Below are positions 26,730 through 34,937 of a stretch of DNA of 64,000 nucleotides, piece by piece. Source of the stretch: Bradyrhizobium sp. WBAH42 (GTDB lineage: Bacteria; Pseudomonadota; Alphaproteobacteria; Rhizobiales; Xanthobacteraceae); contig NZ_CP036533.1 of NCBI RefSeq assembly GCF_024585265.1, forward strand, positions 2,737,001-2,801,000, read 5' to 3'. Under the pieces are notes generated by a model, which was not told the DNA's origin, searched no databases, and worked only from the letters and a program-made list of their open reading frames with translations. The position numbers and the translations under genes are program-made. Position 1 is the stretch's first letter. Every line of letters starts with the position of its first letter.

Positions 26730-27466
26730 GGGTGAAAGTCCTGCTGCTCGCGCTGGTTCTGGTCGTGCTGCCCGAGGCGGCGCTGGCCCAGATTCCGGAC
26801 CTGAATTCCCTGCTGCCGCCCGGAAACGGCTCGACCAGCGGCCGGATCATCCAGCTGATGGCGCTGATCACGGTGCTGTCGGTGGCGCCAGGGCTGCTCA
26901 TCATGGTGACGAGCTTCACGCGATTTGCGGTGGCGTTGTCGTTCCTGCGCGCCGGTCTCGGCCTCCAGACCACACCTGCCAACCTGGTGCTGATCAGTCT
27001 CGCGCTGTTCATGACCTTCTACGTGATGGCGCCGACCTTCGACCGGGCCTGGGAGAGCGGCGTCCAGCCGCTGATGAAGAACGAGATATCGGAGGAGGAG
27101 GCCTATCTGAAGATCACGGATCCGTTCCGCGAGTTCATGCTGGCCCATGTCCGCGACAAGGATCTCCAGACCTTCGAGGCGCTCGCCGCGGAAAGCTTCC
27201 GCAGGAAGTTCGACGACAAGCGGATCGATCTGCGCGTCATCATTCCGGCCTTCATGATCTCCGAGCTCCGGCGCTCGTTCGAGATCGGATTCCTCATCAT
27301 CCTGCCGTTCCTGGTGATCGACATGATCGTGGCGACGCTGACCATGTCGATGGGCATGATGATGATGCCGCCGACGATCCTCGCGCTGCCGTTCAAGATG
27401 CTGTTCTTCGTGCTGATCGACGGCTGGAATCTGCTGGCCTCCGGCCTGGTCCGCTCGTTCTCGTGA
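26726..27466 (+). CDS. fliP: FliP, export gate protein
   Basis: A 246-residue export-gate subunit with an N-terminal cleavable signal (LLLALVLVVLPEAALAQ) and four hydrophobic helices. The signature FTRFAVALSFLRAGLGLQTTPANLVLISLALFMT and the end segment IGFLIILPFLVIDMIVATLTMSMGMMMMPPTILALPFKMLFFVLIDGW are classic. The start is GTG 26726 within the fliL stop region; GTG 26732 is an alternative. It is the last gene before the flagellin region. Confidence 0.95.
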   Translation: MRVKVLLLALVLVVLPEAALAQIPDLNSLLPPGNGSTSGRIIQLMALITVLSVAPGLLIMVTSFTRFAVALSFLRAGLGLQTTPANLVLISLALFMTFYVMAPTFDRAWESGVQPLMKNEISEEEAYLKITDPFREFMLAHVRDKDLQTFEALAAESFRRKFDDKRIDLRVIIPAFMISELRRSFEIGFLIILPFLVIDMIVATLTMSMGMMMMPPTILALPFKMLFFVLIDGWNLLASGLVRSFS

Positions 27467-27488
27467 GCGCCGCGATCGCCGGCCGGCC

Positions 27489-27544
27489 GTTATGGTTAAG
27501 CGAAACGCACTGGTTATGGTTAGCGGGGCGTAATGTTAACCATA
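27489..27544. promoter_or_regulatory. Three TATGGTTA boxes upstream of the first flagellin gene
   Basis: TATGGTTA occurs on the plus strand at 27491-27498 and 27515-27522 and as its reverse complement TAACCATA at 27537-27544, spaced 24 and 22 bp. The first two are preceded by GT and followed by (A)GCG. They lie about 95-150 bp upstream of the structured leader and are good candidates for activator sites, for example of the FtcR/LafR regulator. A related TATGGTT lies upstream of that regulator gene (48012-48018). Confidence 0.55.
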
Positions 27545-27639
27545 TGATTTCACTGTTGAATTCAAGCCCATCTTAATCCGGAAGCAAGATTCGGCGTGCT
27601 AGCAATGCGGCACGGCGGGTTGGACCCATACTGATCGGT

Positions 27640-27728
27640 CCAAAGGCATGATGCCGCCCTTCCGTACCGGTGAAAGCCCGGTATGTCCCCTCGTGAAAAT
27701 GTAACGCGTACATAAAGGGACATTCGCA
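27640..27728 (+). promoter_or_regulatory. Structured 5' leader of flagellin gene 1 (flg-Rhizobiales-like RNA)
   Basis: Starts with CCAAAGGCATGA. A hairpin is formed by TACCGG (27665-27670) and CCGGTA (27678-27683) with a 7-base loop. ATGTCCC (27683-27689) can pair with GGGACAT (27717-27723), and this second arm covers the ribosome-binding site just before the ATG at 27729. The same elements occur before the second flagellin gene, with the intervening loop free to vary. This fits the Rhizobiales flagellin leader motif that I recall as flg-Rhizobiales RNA, and FlbT acts on flagellin leaders in Caulobacter. Confidence 0.75.
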
Positions 27729-28637
27729 ATGTCAAGCCTGCTTACGAACTCGACCGCCATGACCGCACTCCAGACGCTGCGGTCTGTGGGTTCGCAACTC
27801 TCCACCACGCAGAACCGGATCTCCACCGGTCAGCGCGTGGCCACCGCTTCGGACAACGCCGCCTATTGGTCGATCGCCACCTCGATGCGCGCCGACAACG
27901 CCGCGCTCTCCGCCGTCTCCGACTCGCTCGGTCTGTCGGCTGCGACCGTCGACACCGAATATACCGCTCTGACCACGGTCATCGGTGACAAGGACTCCGG
28001 TCTGACCAAGCTCCAGTCGCTGCTGGTGCAAGCCAAGACCGCGGGTATCGACCGCACCAAGATCCAGGCGGACGTCACCCAGATCCAGCAGCAGATGAAG
28101 AGCACGGCCAATGCCGCGACCTTCAACGGCATCAACTGGCTGAGCACGACGACCGGCACCACGCCGACGAGCTTCAGCCTGGTGTCGTCGTATTCTCGCG
28201 TCGGCGGCACGCCCACCATCGGCTCGATCACCGTGACGACCGCCAACTACACGCTCTACTCGACCACCCAGACCGGCATTCTGGACACCGTGGCCGGCAG
28301 CGCCTCGGTCGACACGATCAACATCTCCGCGCTGACGGACTCGGCAGCCGACCAGACCACGCTCGATGGCTACATCGCGCAGGTCACGACCGCCATCAAC
28401 TCGGTGGCCGCGTCCGCCGCCAATCTCGGTGCCGTCAAGAACCGTATTTCGACCAACACGGAGTTCGTGAAGTCGCTGATGGACTCGGTTGACCGCGGTG
28501 TCGGCCAGCTCGTCGACGCGGACATGAATGCGGAATCCACCCGCCTTGCCGCGCTTCAGGTTCAGCAGCAGCTCGGCGTTCAGGCGCTTTCGATCGCCAA
28601 CAACAGCAGCCAGAGCATCCTGTCGCTGTTCCGCTAA
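27729..28637 (+). CDS. lafA1: Flagellin 1 (lateral type)
   Basis: A 302-residue filament subunit exported by the type III apparatus. The N-terminal D0/D1 part (SSLLTNSTAMTALQTLRSVGSQLSTTQNRISTGQRVATASDNAAYW) and C-terminal D1/D0 part (MDSVDRGVGQLVDADMNAESTRLAALQVQQQLGVQALSIANNSSQSILSLFR) are typical, and the variable centre is short and Thr/Ser-rich. Its own structured leader precedes it and a strong terminator follows. The protein is almost identical to flagellin 2. The symbol is assigned by analogy with Bradyrhizobium lateral flagellins and by gene order. Confidence 0.93.
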   Translation: MSSLLTNSTAMTALQTLRSVGSQLSTTQNRISTGQRVATASDNAAYWSIATSMRADNAALSAVSDSLGLSAATVDTEYTALTTVIGDKDSGLTKLQSLLVQAKTAGIDRTKIQADVTQIQQQMKSTANAATFNGINWLSTTTGTTPTSFSLVSSYSRVGGTPTIGSITVTTANYTLYSTTQTGILDTVAGSASVDTINISALTDSAADQTTLDGYIAQVTTAINSVAASAANLGAVKNRISTNTEFVKSLMDSVDRGVGQLVDADMNAESTRLAALQVQQQLGVQALSIANNSSQSILSLFR

Positions 28638-28655
28638 GGCTTGGATCATCGGGGG

Positions 28656-28692
28656 AGGGCCGCGCTTCTCGCGAAGCGCGGCCCTTTCGTTT
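28656..28692 (+). terminator. Rho-independent terminator after flagellin 1
   Basis: Perfect 13-bp stem AGGGCCGCGCTTC / GAAGCGCGGCCCT around the loop TCGC, followed by TTCGTTT. It lies 19 bp after the stop codon, so the first flagellin can be transcribed as a single-gene unit. Confidence 0.9.
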
Positions 28693-28827
28693 GGCGTTAC
28701 GCTGCGCACGCCGTCATTTCGGCTGCCAGTTGCAGGCAGAGCACAGAGCCACAAGCCTCGCACAAGCTTCGCTCGTTAACCTCGCCGCTACGACAGATTG
28801 GGCCTTGAACCCGCGTTTGCGGCACGC

Positions 28828-28911
28828 CCAAAGGCATGACGCCGCTCTGTCGTACCGGTGCAAGCCCGGTATGTCCCCTAAGCTCGTTTCAATCTTCAAA
28901 GGGACATCAAA
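28828..28911 (+). promoter_or_regulatory. Structured 5' leader of flagellin gene 2 (flg-Rhizobiales-like RNA)
   Basis: Second copy of the leader. CCAAAGGCATGA at the left end, hairpin TACCGG (28853-28858) with CCGGTA (28866-28871), then ATGTCCC (28871-28877) able to pair with GGGACAT (28901-28907) over the ribosome-binding site before ATG 28912. Compared with the first copy, the stems are kept, while the segment between ATGTCCC and GGGACAT differs almost completely. A GTTAACC at 28775-28781 upstream may be a degenerate copy of the TATGGTTA box. Confidence 0.75.
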
Positions 28912-29826
28912 ATGGGTTCTAGCCTTCTCACCAACTCCTCCGCCATGACCGCGCTCCAGACCCTGCGGTCTGTCAGCGCGCAACTCGCCACCACGCAGAA
29001 CCGGATCTCCACCGGTCAGCGCGTGTCCACTGCTTCGGACAACGCCGCCTACTGGTCGATCGCGACCTCGATGCGCTCCGACAACGCCGCACTGTCCGCG
29101 GTCTCCGACTCGCTCGGTCTGTCGGCTGCGACCGTCGACACCGAATACACCGCTCTGACCTCGGTGATCGGCGACAAGGAATCCGGCCTGACCAAGCTGC
29201 AGGCGCTGCTGGTCGAAGCCAAGACCGCGGGTATCGACCGCACCAAGATCCAGGCGGACATCACCCAGATCCAGCAGGACATGAAGCTCAAGGCCAATTC
29301 GGCCACCTTCAACGGCATCAACTGGCTGAGCACCACGACGGGTACCACCCCGACGAGCTTCAACCTCGTCTCGTCCTACTCGCGTGTCGGCGGAACCCCG
29401 ACGATCGGTTCGATCACCATCACGACCGCCAACTACACGCTCTACTCCACCACGCAGACCGGCATTCTCGACACCGTGGCCGCCAGCGCCTCGGTCGACA
29501 CGATCAACATCTCCGCGCTGACCGACTCGGCGGCCGACCAGACCACGCTCGATGGCTACATCTCGAAGGTCACCGCTGCGATCAACTCGGTGGCCTCGGC
29601 CGCTGCCGATCTCGGTGCGGTCAAGAACCGTATCTCGACCAACACGGAATTCGTCAAGACCCTGATGGACTCCGTGGATCGCGGTGTCGGCCAGCTCGTC
29701 GACGCCGACATGAACGCGGAATCGACCCGGCTCCAGGCGCTGCAGACCCAGCAGCAGCTAGGCGTTCAGGCGCTCTCGATCGCCAACCAGAACAGCCAGA
29801 GCATCCTGTCGCTGTTCCGCGGCTAA
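28912..29826 (+). CDS. lafA2: Flagellin 2 (lateral type)
   Basis: A 304-residue flagellin nearly identical to flagellin 1 through both conserved ends and most of the centre. Differences are scattered (for example SNQNSQSILSLFRG versus SNNSSQSILSLFR near the C-terminus). It has its own leader and terminator, so it can be made independently. A tandem duplication with continued gene conversion is likely. The two subunits probably mix in one filament. The symbol is given by order only. Confidence 0.93.
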   Translation: MGSSLLTNSSAMTALQTLRSVSAQLATTQNRISTGQRVSTASDNAAYWSIATSMRSDNAALSAVSDSLGLSAATVDTEYTALTSVIGDKESGLTKLQALLVEAKTAGIDRTKIQADITQIQQDMKLKANSATFNGINWLSTTTGTTPTSFNLVSSYSRVGGTPTIGSITITTANYTLYSTTQTGILDTVAASASVDTINISALTDSAADQTTLDGYISKVTAAINSVASAAADLGAVKNRISTNTEFVKTLMDSVDRGVGQLVDADMNAESTRLQALQTQQQLGVQALSIANQNSQSILSLFRG

Positions 29827-30127
29827 GCGGCGCACTCGAAAACGACCGTGCTCCCTCGGGGAGCACGGTCCCCGCCGCGATGGTGGGCGCGCCGACGCGC
29901 GACGTGCCGGCAATCGACCTCCCGACGCCAGACTTCTTGCGACACGCTGCAGCCGGTCGGGCTGCCGTGCGCCCGATCGCTCGCTCGTGGCTGCCAAACC
30001 GATTGCATCGTCCAGCCTTGTAAAATTGCAACGCCGCGCCAGCGAACCCGCACATTCGCGCCTCGCGCAACCTTCAGACAAGGTTGGCAGCTGAGTGTCC
30101 TCACCATTCGCATTGGTACGAGGTCAT
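29827..30127. other. Intergenic region between flagellin 2 and fliF
   Basis: Holds the flagellin 2 terminator and then about 250 bp of GC-rich sequence ahead of fliF, which must contain the promoter of the fliF-fliH-motB-motC-fliK operon. I cannot identify a convincing -35/-10 or sigma-54 pair. Short open frames on both strands overlap each other and look non-coding. Confidence 0.5.
29845..29869 (+). terminator. Hairpin terminator after flagellin 2
   Basis: ACCGTGCTCC pairs with GGAGCACGGT around a five-base loop, 18 bp after the flagellin 2 stop codon. No T-run follows, so it may be Rho-aided or act as an mRNA 3' protection stem. Confidence 0.7.
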
Positions 30128-31753
30128 ATGCTCAGTCGTGCGCAGGTACAGCAACTGCTCAACAATCTGCTGGAGCTTGGGCCGCGACGCCTGATGGCCT
30201 TGGGACTGATCGGCTTTGCGGTTCTCGTCACCGTCGTCGGCGGCGCCTATTATCTCAGCCGCCCCGAGTTCGAGACGCTCTACACCGGGCTCACCCGCGA
30301 AGACGTGACGCGCATCGGCGCGGCGCTGCGCGAGCAGAACATCACCTTCGACGTCAATTCCGCCGGTGATGCGGTCTCGGTGCGTCCGAGCCAGACCATG
30401 CAGGCGCGGATGCTGCTCGCCGAGAAGGGGCTGCCGACCAGCGCCAATTCCGGTTACGAGCTGTTCGACAAGATCGGCTCGCTCGGGCTGACCTCGTTCA
30501 TGCAGGAGGTCACCAAGCTGCGCGCGCTCGAGGGCGAGATCGCCCGCACCGTCCAGCTGATGAAGGGCGTGAAGGCGGCGCGCGTGCATATCGTGCTGCC
30601 GGTGCGCGGATCGTTCCGCGCGACGCAGCAGCCGCCTTCGGCCTCGGTCGTGCTGCGCACCGACGGCGCGATCGAGGCACGCACGGCGCAGTCGATCCGG
30701 CATCTCGTCGCCGCCGCCATTCCCGGCATGAGCCGCGACAAGGTGACGGTGCTCGACGCCGACGGCTCGATGCTGCTCGCTGAAGAGGACGAGGCCAGCG
30801 CCGCGCCGACCAAGATGGCGAGCCTGCAGAAGACGGTCAGCGGCATGGTGCAGGAGAACATCCGCAAGGCGCTGACGCCGTATCTCGGCCTCGACAATTT
30901 CGAGGTGAGCGTCGCTCCGCAGCTGTCCACCGACAAGCGGCAGATCAACGAGACGGTCTACGATCCCGAGAACCGCGCCGAGCGCTCGGTGCGGGCCGTG
31001 CGCGAGAAGGAATCCTCGCAGAACGCCGACCGTTCGTCGCCGACCACGGTGCAGCAGAACCTCCCCGACCAGCAGGTGAATGCAGGAGGCGGCAAGAACT
31101 CCAGCGAGGACAAGACCCGCCGCGAGGACGTTACCAATTTCGAGGTCTCGTCCAAGACCACGACGACGGTCAGCGACGGCTATTCGGTCAAGAAGCTGTT
31201 CATCGCCGTGCTGGTGAACCGCGCGCGGCTGGTCGCCGATCTCGGCGACAAGAGCAACCAGGCCATCATCGACAGCAAGCTCGCCGAGATCAGCCAGCTC
31301 GCGGCGACGGCGGGCGGATTGGACAAGGCGCGCGGCGACCAGATCCAAGTGACGGCCGTCGACTTCATCGAAGGATCGCGCGAGCTGGCGCCGGTGCCGC
31401 CGATCAGCTTCGTCGAGATGATCAACAAGCAGCTCGGCAGCGTCATCAACGCGATCACGATCCTGGCCGTGGCCTCGATGCTGGTCTGGTTCGGGCTGCG
31501 GCCGGCGGTCAACGGCATTCTGACCCATCGCGCGGAGCAGGAGCAGGTCGAGGCGACCGAGGCCGCCCAGCTCGAAGCTTCGGCGGCCCTTGCGCTGGCC
31601 GACAGCGAGGAGGCCGAGCTCAACCTCGTCGAAGACCTCGAAGGCAAGATGCAGCGAACGCCGCAGAAGCGGCTGGAGCAGATCGTCCGGCTCGATCAGA
31701 TGCAGGCGGCGGCGATCCTTAAAGACTGGATGCGACGCGAGGAGGCGGCATGA
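30128..31753 (+). CDS. fliF: FliF, flagellar MS-ring protein
   Basis: About 541 residues. It forms the MS ring in the inner membrane, the base on which the flagellum is built. One hydrophobic helix is near the N-terminus (LMALGLIGFAVLVTVVGGAYYL) and a second near residue 450 (VINAITILAVASMLVWFGL), with a YscJ/FliF domain between (PEFETLYTGLTREDVTRIGAALREQNITF). The C-terminal tail (LEQIVRLDQMQAAAILKDWMRREE) binds FliG. I chose ATG 30128, with GAGG just upstream; GTG 30095 is possible. It overlaps fliH by four bases. Confidence 0.94.
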   Translation: MLSRAQVQQLLNNLLELGPRRLMALGLIGFAVLVTVVGGAYYLSRPEFETLYTGLTREDVTRIGAALREQNITFDVNSAGDAVSVRPSQTMQARMLLAEKGLPTSANSGYELFDKIGSLGLTSFMQEVTKLRALEGEIARTVQLMKGVKAARVHIVLPVRGSFRATQQPPSASVVLRTDGAIEARTAQSIRHLVAAAIPGMSRDKVTVLDADGSMLLAEEDEASAAPTKMASLQKTVSGMVQENIRKALTPYLGLDNFEVSVAPQLSTDKRQINETVYDPENRAERSVRAVREKESSQNADRSSPTTVQQNLPDQQVNAGGGKNSSEDKTRREDVTNFEVSSKTTTTVSDGYSVKKLFIAVLVNRARLVADLGDKSNQAIIDSKLAEISQLAATAGGLDKARGDQIQVTAVDFIEGSRELAPVPPISFVEMINKQLGSVINAITILAVASMLVWFGLRPAVNGILTHRAEQEQVEATEAAQLEASAALALADSEEAELNLVEDLEGKMQRTPQKRLEQIVRLDQMQAAAILKDWMRREEAA

Positions 31754-32442
31754 ACGCGGCAATCGGAAAACTCCTGACGCAGTTCGACGCGAATGGCCGG
31801 GTCAAGTCGCCGCCGCCTCCGCCGCCGAAAATCCAGGACGTGCTGACCAGGCCGAAGGAGGCGAGGCGCGATCCGCAGCCTCAAGCGCAGCCGCAGGCCC
31901 AGACGCAGCTTCAGGCGCCGTCTCCGGTGCCTGCGACGGAAGCGCCGCCGGTCAATCTGCTGGACGATGCCTATCGACGCGGCCATGCCGCGGGCGTCGC
32001 GGAAGCCGACGCCAAGCTGGCCGAGGAGCGCGTCCGCAGTGCGATCCGGCTCGGCGAGGAGCGGGCCAAATGGTCCGACCAGCAGGCGGTCGCGATCGTC
32101 AGCGGCTTCGAGGCGGCGTGCCGCGAGATCGAAACCAACATCGCAAGCTCGGTGGCGCGGATCCTGCTGCCGTTCCTCACCGATGCGGTGCGCGACAAGG
32201 CGATCGGATCGCTGGTCGAGCAGATCGCGGTGCTGACCGGCAACTCGTCGGTGCCGGCCTTCAAGGTCACCGGCCCGAGCGAGCTGCTGGATCTCGTGAA
32301 GACGCAGCTCGAGGCATCCAGGCGAACGGGCATCGCATACGAGGCCGCCGAGACGCTCGAGGTTCGCGTCGTGGCCGACCAGACCGTGATCGAGACGCAG
32401 ATCACGGCCTGGAGCGAACGCCTCAAGGAAGCGCGCCGGTAG
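31750..32442 (+). CDS. fliH: FliH-like flagellar export regulator
   Basis: A 230-residue protein, divergent but well placed between fliF and motB. The N-terminal part has a run of six prolines and a Pro/Gln-rich stretch, followed by a long helical part (YRRGHAAGVAEADAKLAEERVRSAIRLGEERAKWSDQQAV) and a C-terminal domain with the FliH/V-type E subunit pattern. FliH holds FliI in check and docks it at the C ring. It overlaps fliF by four bases. The name rests on position and build more than on strong sequence similarity. Confidence 0.75.
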   Translation: MNAAIGKLLTQFDANGRVKSPPPPPPKIQDVLTRPKEARRDPQPQAQPQAQTQLQAPSPVPATEAPPVNLLDDAYRRGHAAGVAEADAKLAEERVRSAIRLGEERAKWSDQQAVAIVSGFEAACREIETNIASSVARILLPFLTDAVRDKAIGSLVEQIAVLTGNSSVPAFKVTGPSELLDLVKTQLEASRRTGIAYEAAETLEVRVVADQTVIETQITAWSERLKEARR

Positions 32443-32448
32443 TCCGTC

Positions 32449-33762
32449 ATGGAGGAGGTCAAGCATGAGATCGTGATCGTCCGCCGCCGCAGCGCCTTCG
32501 CCGAGGAGGCGCATCACGGCGGCGTCTGGAAGATCGCCTATGCGGACTTCATGACCGCGATGATGGCGTTCTTCCTGGTCATGTGGCTGCTCAACGCGCT
32601 CAACCAGGACCAGAAGCAGGTGGTCGCGAGTTATTTCAACCCGATCCAGCTCGCGGAAAATGCCCCCGCGCCGAAGGGCCTGAAGAATCTCTCCAAGAAG
32701 GAGCCGACCTCGTTCGAAGGTCAGGACGGCAAGCGCCAGCCGGCTGGCACGAACGAAGAACGTCGTGGTGACTCTCCGACCGCCGAGAAGCCGGCCTCCT
32801 TCGAGGAGAAGGTCCTGTTCCGCGATCCCTATGCGACGCTCGCCGAGATCGCCAATAGCGCGAACCAGTCTAGTGGCCAGCGGCGCGCCGGCGCTCTGAC
32901 CTCCGCCGAAGAGGACGGCCTCAAGGGGGGCGATGCCTATCGCGATCCCTTCGATCCCGGCTATTGGAAGCTGGCGCCGCAGGCGTCCAAGGACGCCGAT
33001 CGCTTCATCGAGAACGAGCCGAAGCCGAATGCCTCCGCGCGGGACGGCGCAGCCGGCGCGAATCCGGGCGAGCCGCAGGCGCGCCGGACCAGGACGGATG
33101 ATGCCGGCGGCAGCGTGGCTCCGAACCCGGAGAGCCCGTACGCAAGCCTGTCGCCTCTGCTACCGCCGGGCTCCGCACCGACGCAGTCGGCACGCGAGGG
33201 CAGCGTCCAAGCCGGCGTTCAGGCCAACGCCGCCCCGCAGGCGCGTCTTAACGATACGGCGAAGGAGTCGGAAACGCGCGAGGTGGCGCAAACGCAGCAG
33301 CCGACCCTCAAGCAGCTTCAGTCCGCGATCGCAGAGGCGCTGTCGGACATCAAGGCAGGGGCGGGACCGGCGGCCGAGGTGCGTCAAGTCGAGGAGGGGC
33401 TCCTGATCAGCCTGACCGACGATGCGAGCTTCGGAATGTTCGCGGTCGGCTCGGCGGAGCCGCGTCCCGAGCTGATCCGCGCGATCGACAAGATCGGGCC
33501 GCTGCTGATGAAGCGCCAGGGCATGATCATCGTCCGCGGCCATACCGACAATCGGCCGTATCGGTCGGAAACTTACGACAATTGGCGACTGTCGACCGCG
33601 CGTGCGCAGATGGCCTACTACATGCTGGTTCGCTCCGGCGTCGATGTGCGGCGGATCGAGCATATCGAAGGTTACGCCGATCGGCGGCCGAAGCTTCCGA
33701 ACGACCCGGCGGCCGCCCAGAACCGCCGGATCGAGATCCTGATCCGGGAGAAGCGCCCTTGA
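32449..33762 (+). CDS. motB: MotB, flagellar stator protein
   Basis: A 437-residue stator protein, longer than enteric MotB. The transmembrane helix (YADFMTAMMAFFLVMWLLNAL) contains the proton-accepting Asp33. A long, charged, Pro-rich periplasmic linker (about residues 60-300) is followed by an OmpA-like peptidoglycan-binding domain (IIVRGHTDNRPYRSETYDNWRLSTARAQMAYYML) that anchors the stator. The extended linker is normal for rhizobial MotB. It overlaps motC by four bases. Confidence 0.94.
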   Translation: MEEVKHEIVIVRRRSAFAEEAHHGGVWKIAYADFMTAMMAFFLVMWLLNALNQDQKQVVASYFNPIQLAENAPAPKGLKNLSKKEPTSFEGQDGKRQPAGTNEERRGDSPTAEKPASFEEKVLFRDPYATLAEIANSANQSSGQRRAGALTSAEEDGLKGGDAYRDPFDPGYWKLAPQASKDADRFIENEPKPNASARDGAAGANPGEPQARRTRTDDAGGSVAPNPESPYASLSPLLPPGSAPTQSAREGSVQAGVQANAAPQARLNDTAKESETREVAQTQQPTLKQLQSAIAEALSDIKAGAGPAAEVRQVEEGLLISLTDDASFGMFAVGSAEPRPELIRAIDKIGPLLMKRQGMIIVRGHTDNRPYRSETYDNWRLSTARAQMAYYMLVRSGVDVRRIEHIEGYADRRPKLPNDPAAAQNRRIEILIREKRP

Positions 33763-34937
33763 TCAGGCTGCTACGCCGCGCCGCTTGGCTGCTGCTGCCC
33801 TTCATGGCGGCAAATGCGCTTGCCCAGCCTGCGCCCCAGGGCGGCGAACCCTATGAGCTCGTCCGCGCGCTGCAAGCGGTGCAGGACGGCATCGCCAACG
33901 GCGACACTGCTGCACATGGCAGTCATATCGCGCTGATCCGGCAGATCGGGGAGAAGTTTCTCGCGGCCGATCCCGCCGTGTGGAGCAATCCGCAGAACGG
34001 CCAGGCGGTCGTCATCTACCTGCTCAGCGGCGGTGCGCCGCAAATCGTCCGCAAGCTCCCGCGGGACAAGATGAACGTCGACGAGCGGCTGTTCAATGGT
34101 GCGCTCGCCTATGTCGAGGGTCGTCAGGAGGAAGCGCGGGAGCTGCTCAAGGAGATCAAGCCGCGGACCATTCCCTCAGGACTGGGCGGACAGGTCGCGC
34201 TGGTTCAGGGCGCGCTGTTCGCGCGCGCCGAGGCGTCGCTCGCGATCGAGCGTCTGGACGATGCGCGCCTGCTGTTGCCGGGCACGCTGGTCGAGGAGGC
34301 GGCGCTGCGGCGCGAGATCCTGCTGGTGGGGCAGGCGGAGGATTTCGAGAAGTTCGAGTTCCTGACGCTGGCCTATATCCGCCATTACCGCAATTCGATC
34401 TATGCCGGCGATTTCTGGCAGCGCTTCTCCGCGGGGCTGACGCAGTCGAGCCTGGCACTCGACGATCGCCGCTTTGCGCGGATCTCCGCCCTGCTGGAGC
34501 AGATCGATCGCGCCAGCCGCCTCAAGCTCTATCTCGTGATCGCGCGCACCGCGATGGTGCGCGGACGGCTGGCCATGACCCGACTTGCGGGCGAGCGGGC
34601 ATTGACGCTTAGCGCGGACGCATCAGCGGAACGCGAGCGCGCCCATTTCTTCCGCGGCGCCTCGCGGGTGCTCACCGACGAATATGACGGCGGTCTCGCC
34701 GAACTGAAGGCGCTCGACCGGTCGAAGCTGCCCGAGCGCGACGTCCCCCTTCTCAATGCCGCCGTGCAGCTCGCGCTCGACGTCCGCAAGCCGTTCGCGG
34801 GCGGATCCGCCGCAGCAGCGGACAAGCCTCCGGCAACGCCGGCGCGGCTCGATCTGGCGTCATCGACCGCGACGCTCGCACGCGCACAGAAGCAGCTCGG
34901 CGAACTCGAACTCCTGACCAAGGACCGCCGTCCATGA
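33759..34937 (+). CDS. motC: MotC, periplasmic motility protein
   Basis: About 392 residues. The start is TTG 33759, whose last two bases overlap the motB stop; no good ATG is near. A signal peptide (LLRRAAWLLLPFMAANALAQ) precedes a mature helical protein (EPYELVRALQAVQDGIANGD). In Sinorhizobium MotC is a periplasmic protein needed for rotation and thought to interact with MotB, with MotE as its chaperone. Both partners are in this window. The end overlaps fliK by four bases. Confidence 0.88.
   Translation: MIRLLRRAAWLLLPFMAANALAQPAPQGGEPYELVRALQAVQDGIANGDTAAHGSHIALIRQIGEKFLAADPAVWSNPQNGQAVVIYLLSGGAPQIVRKLPRDKMNVDERLFNGALAYVEGRQEEARELLKEIKPRTIPSGLGGQVALVQGALFARAEASLAIERLDDARLLLPGTLVEEAALRREILLVGQAEDFEKFEFLTLAYIRHYRNSIYAGDFWQRFSAGLTQSSLALDDRRFARISALLEQIDRASRLKLYLVIARTAMVRGRLAMTRLAGERALTLSADASAERERAHFFRGASRVLTDEYDGGLAELKALDRSKLPERDVPLLNAAVQLALDVRKPFAGGSAAAADKPPATPARLDLASSTATLARAQKQLGELELLTKDRRP

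Noticed and set aside
27640..27728. A cyclic-di-GMP riboswitch in the flagellin leader
   Set aside because: The conserved purine motifs of the known class are absent and the pairing pattern differs; the leader fits the flagellin RNA described above better.
30095..30127. GTG start for FliF at 30095
   Set aside because: ATG 30128 has a better ribosome-binding site and matches the family's N-terminus.
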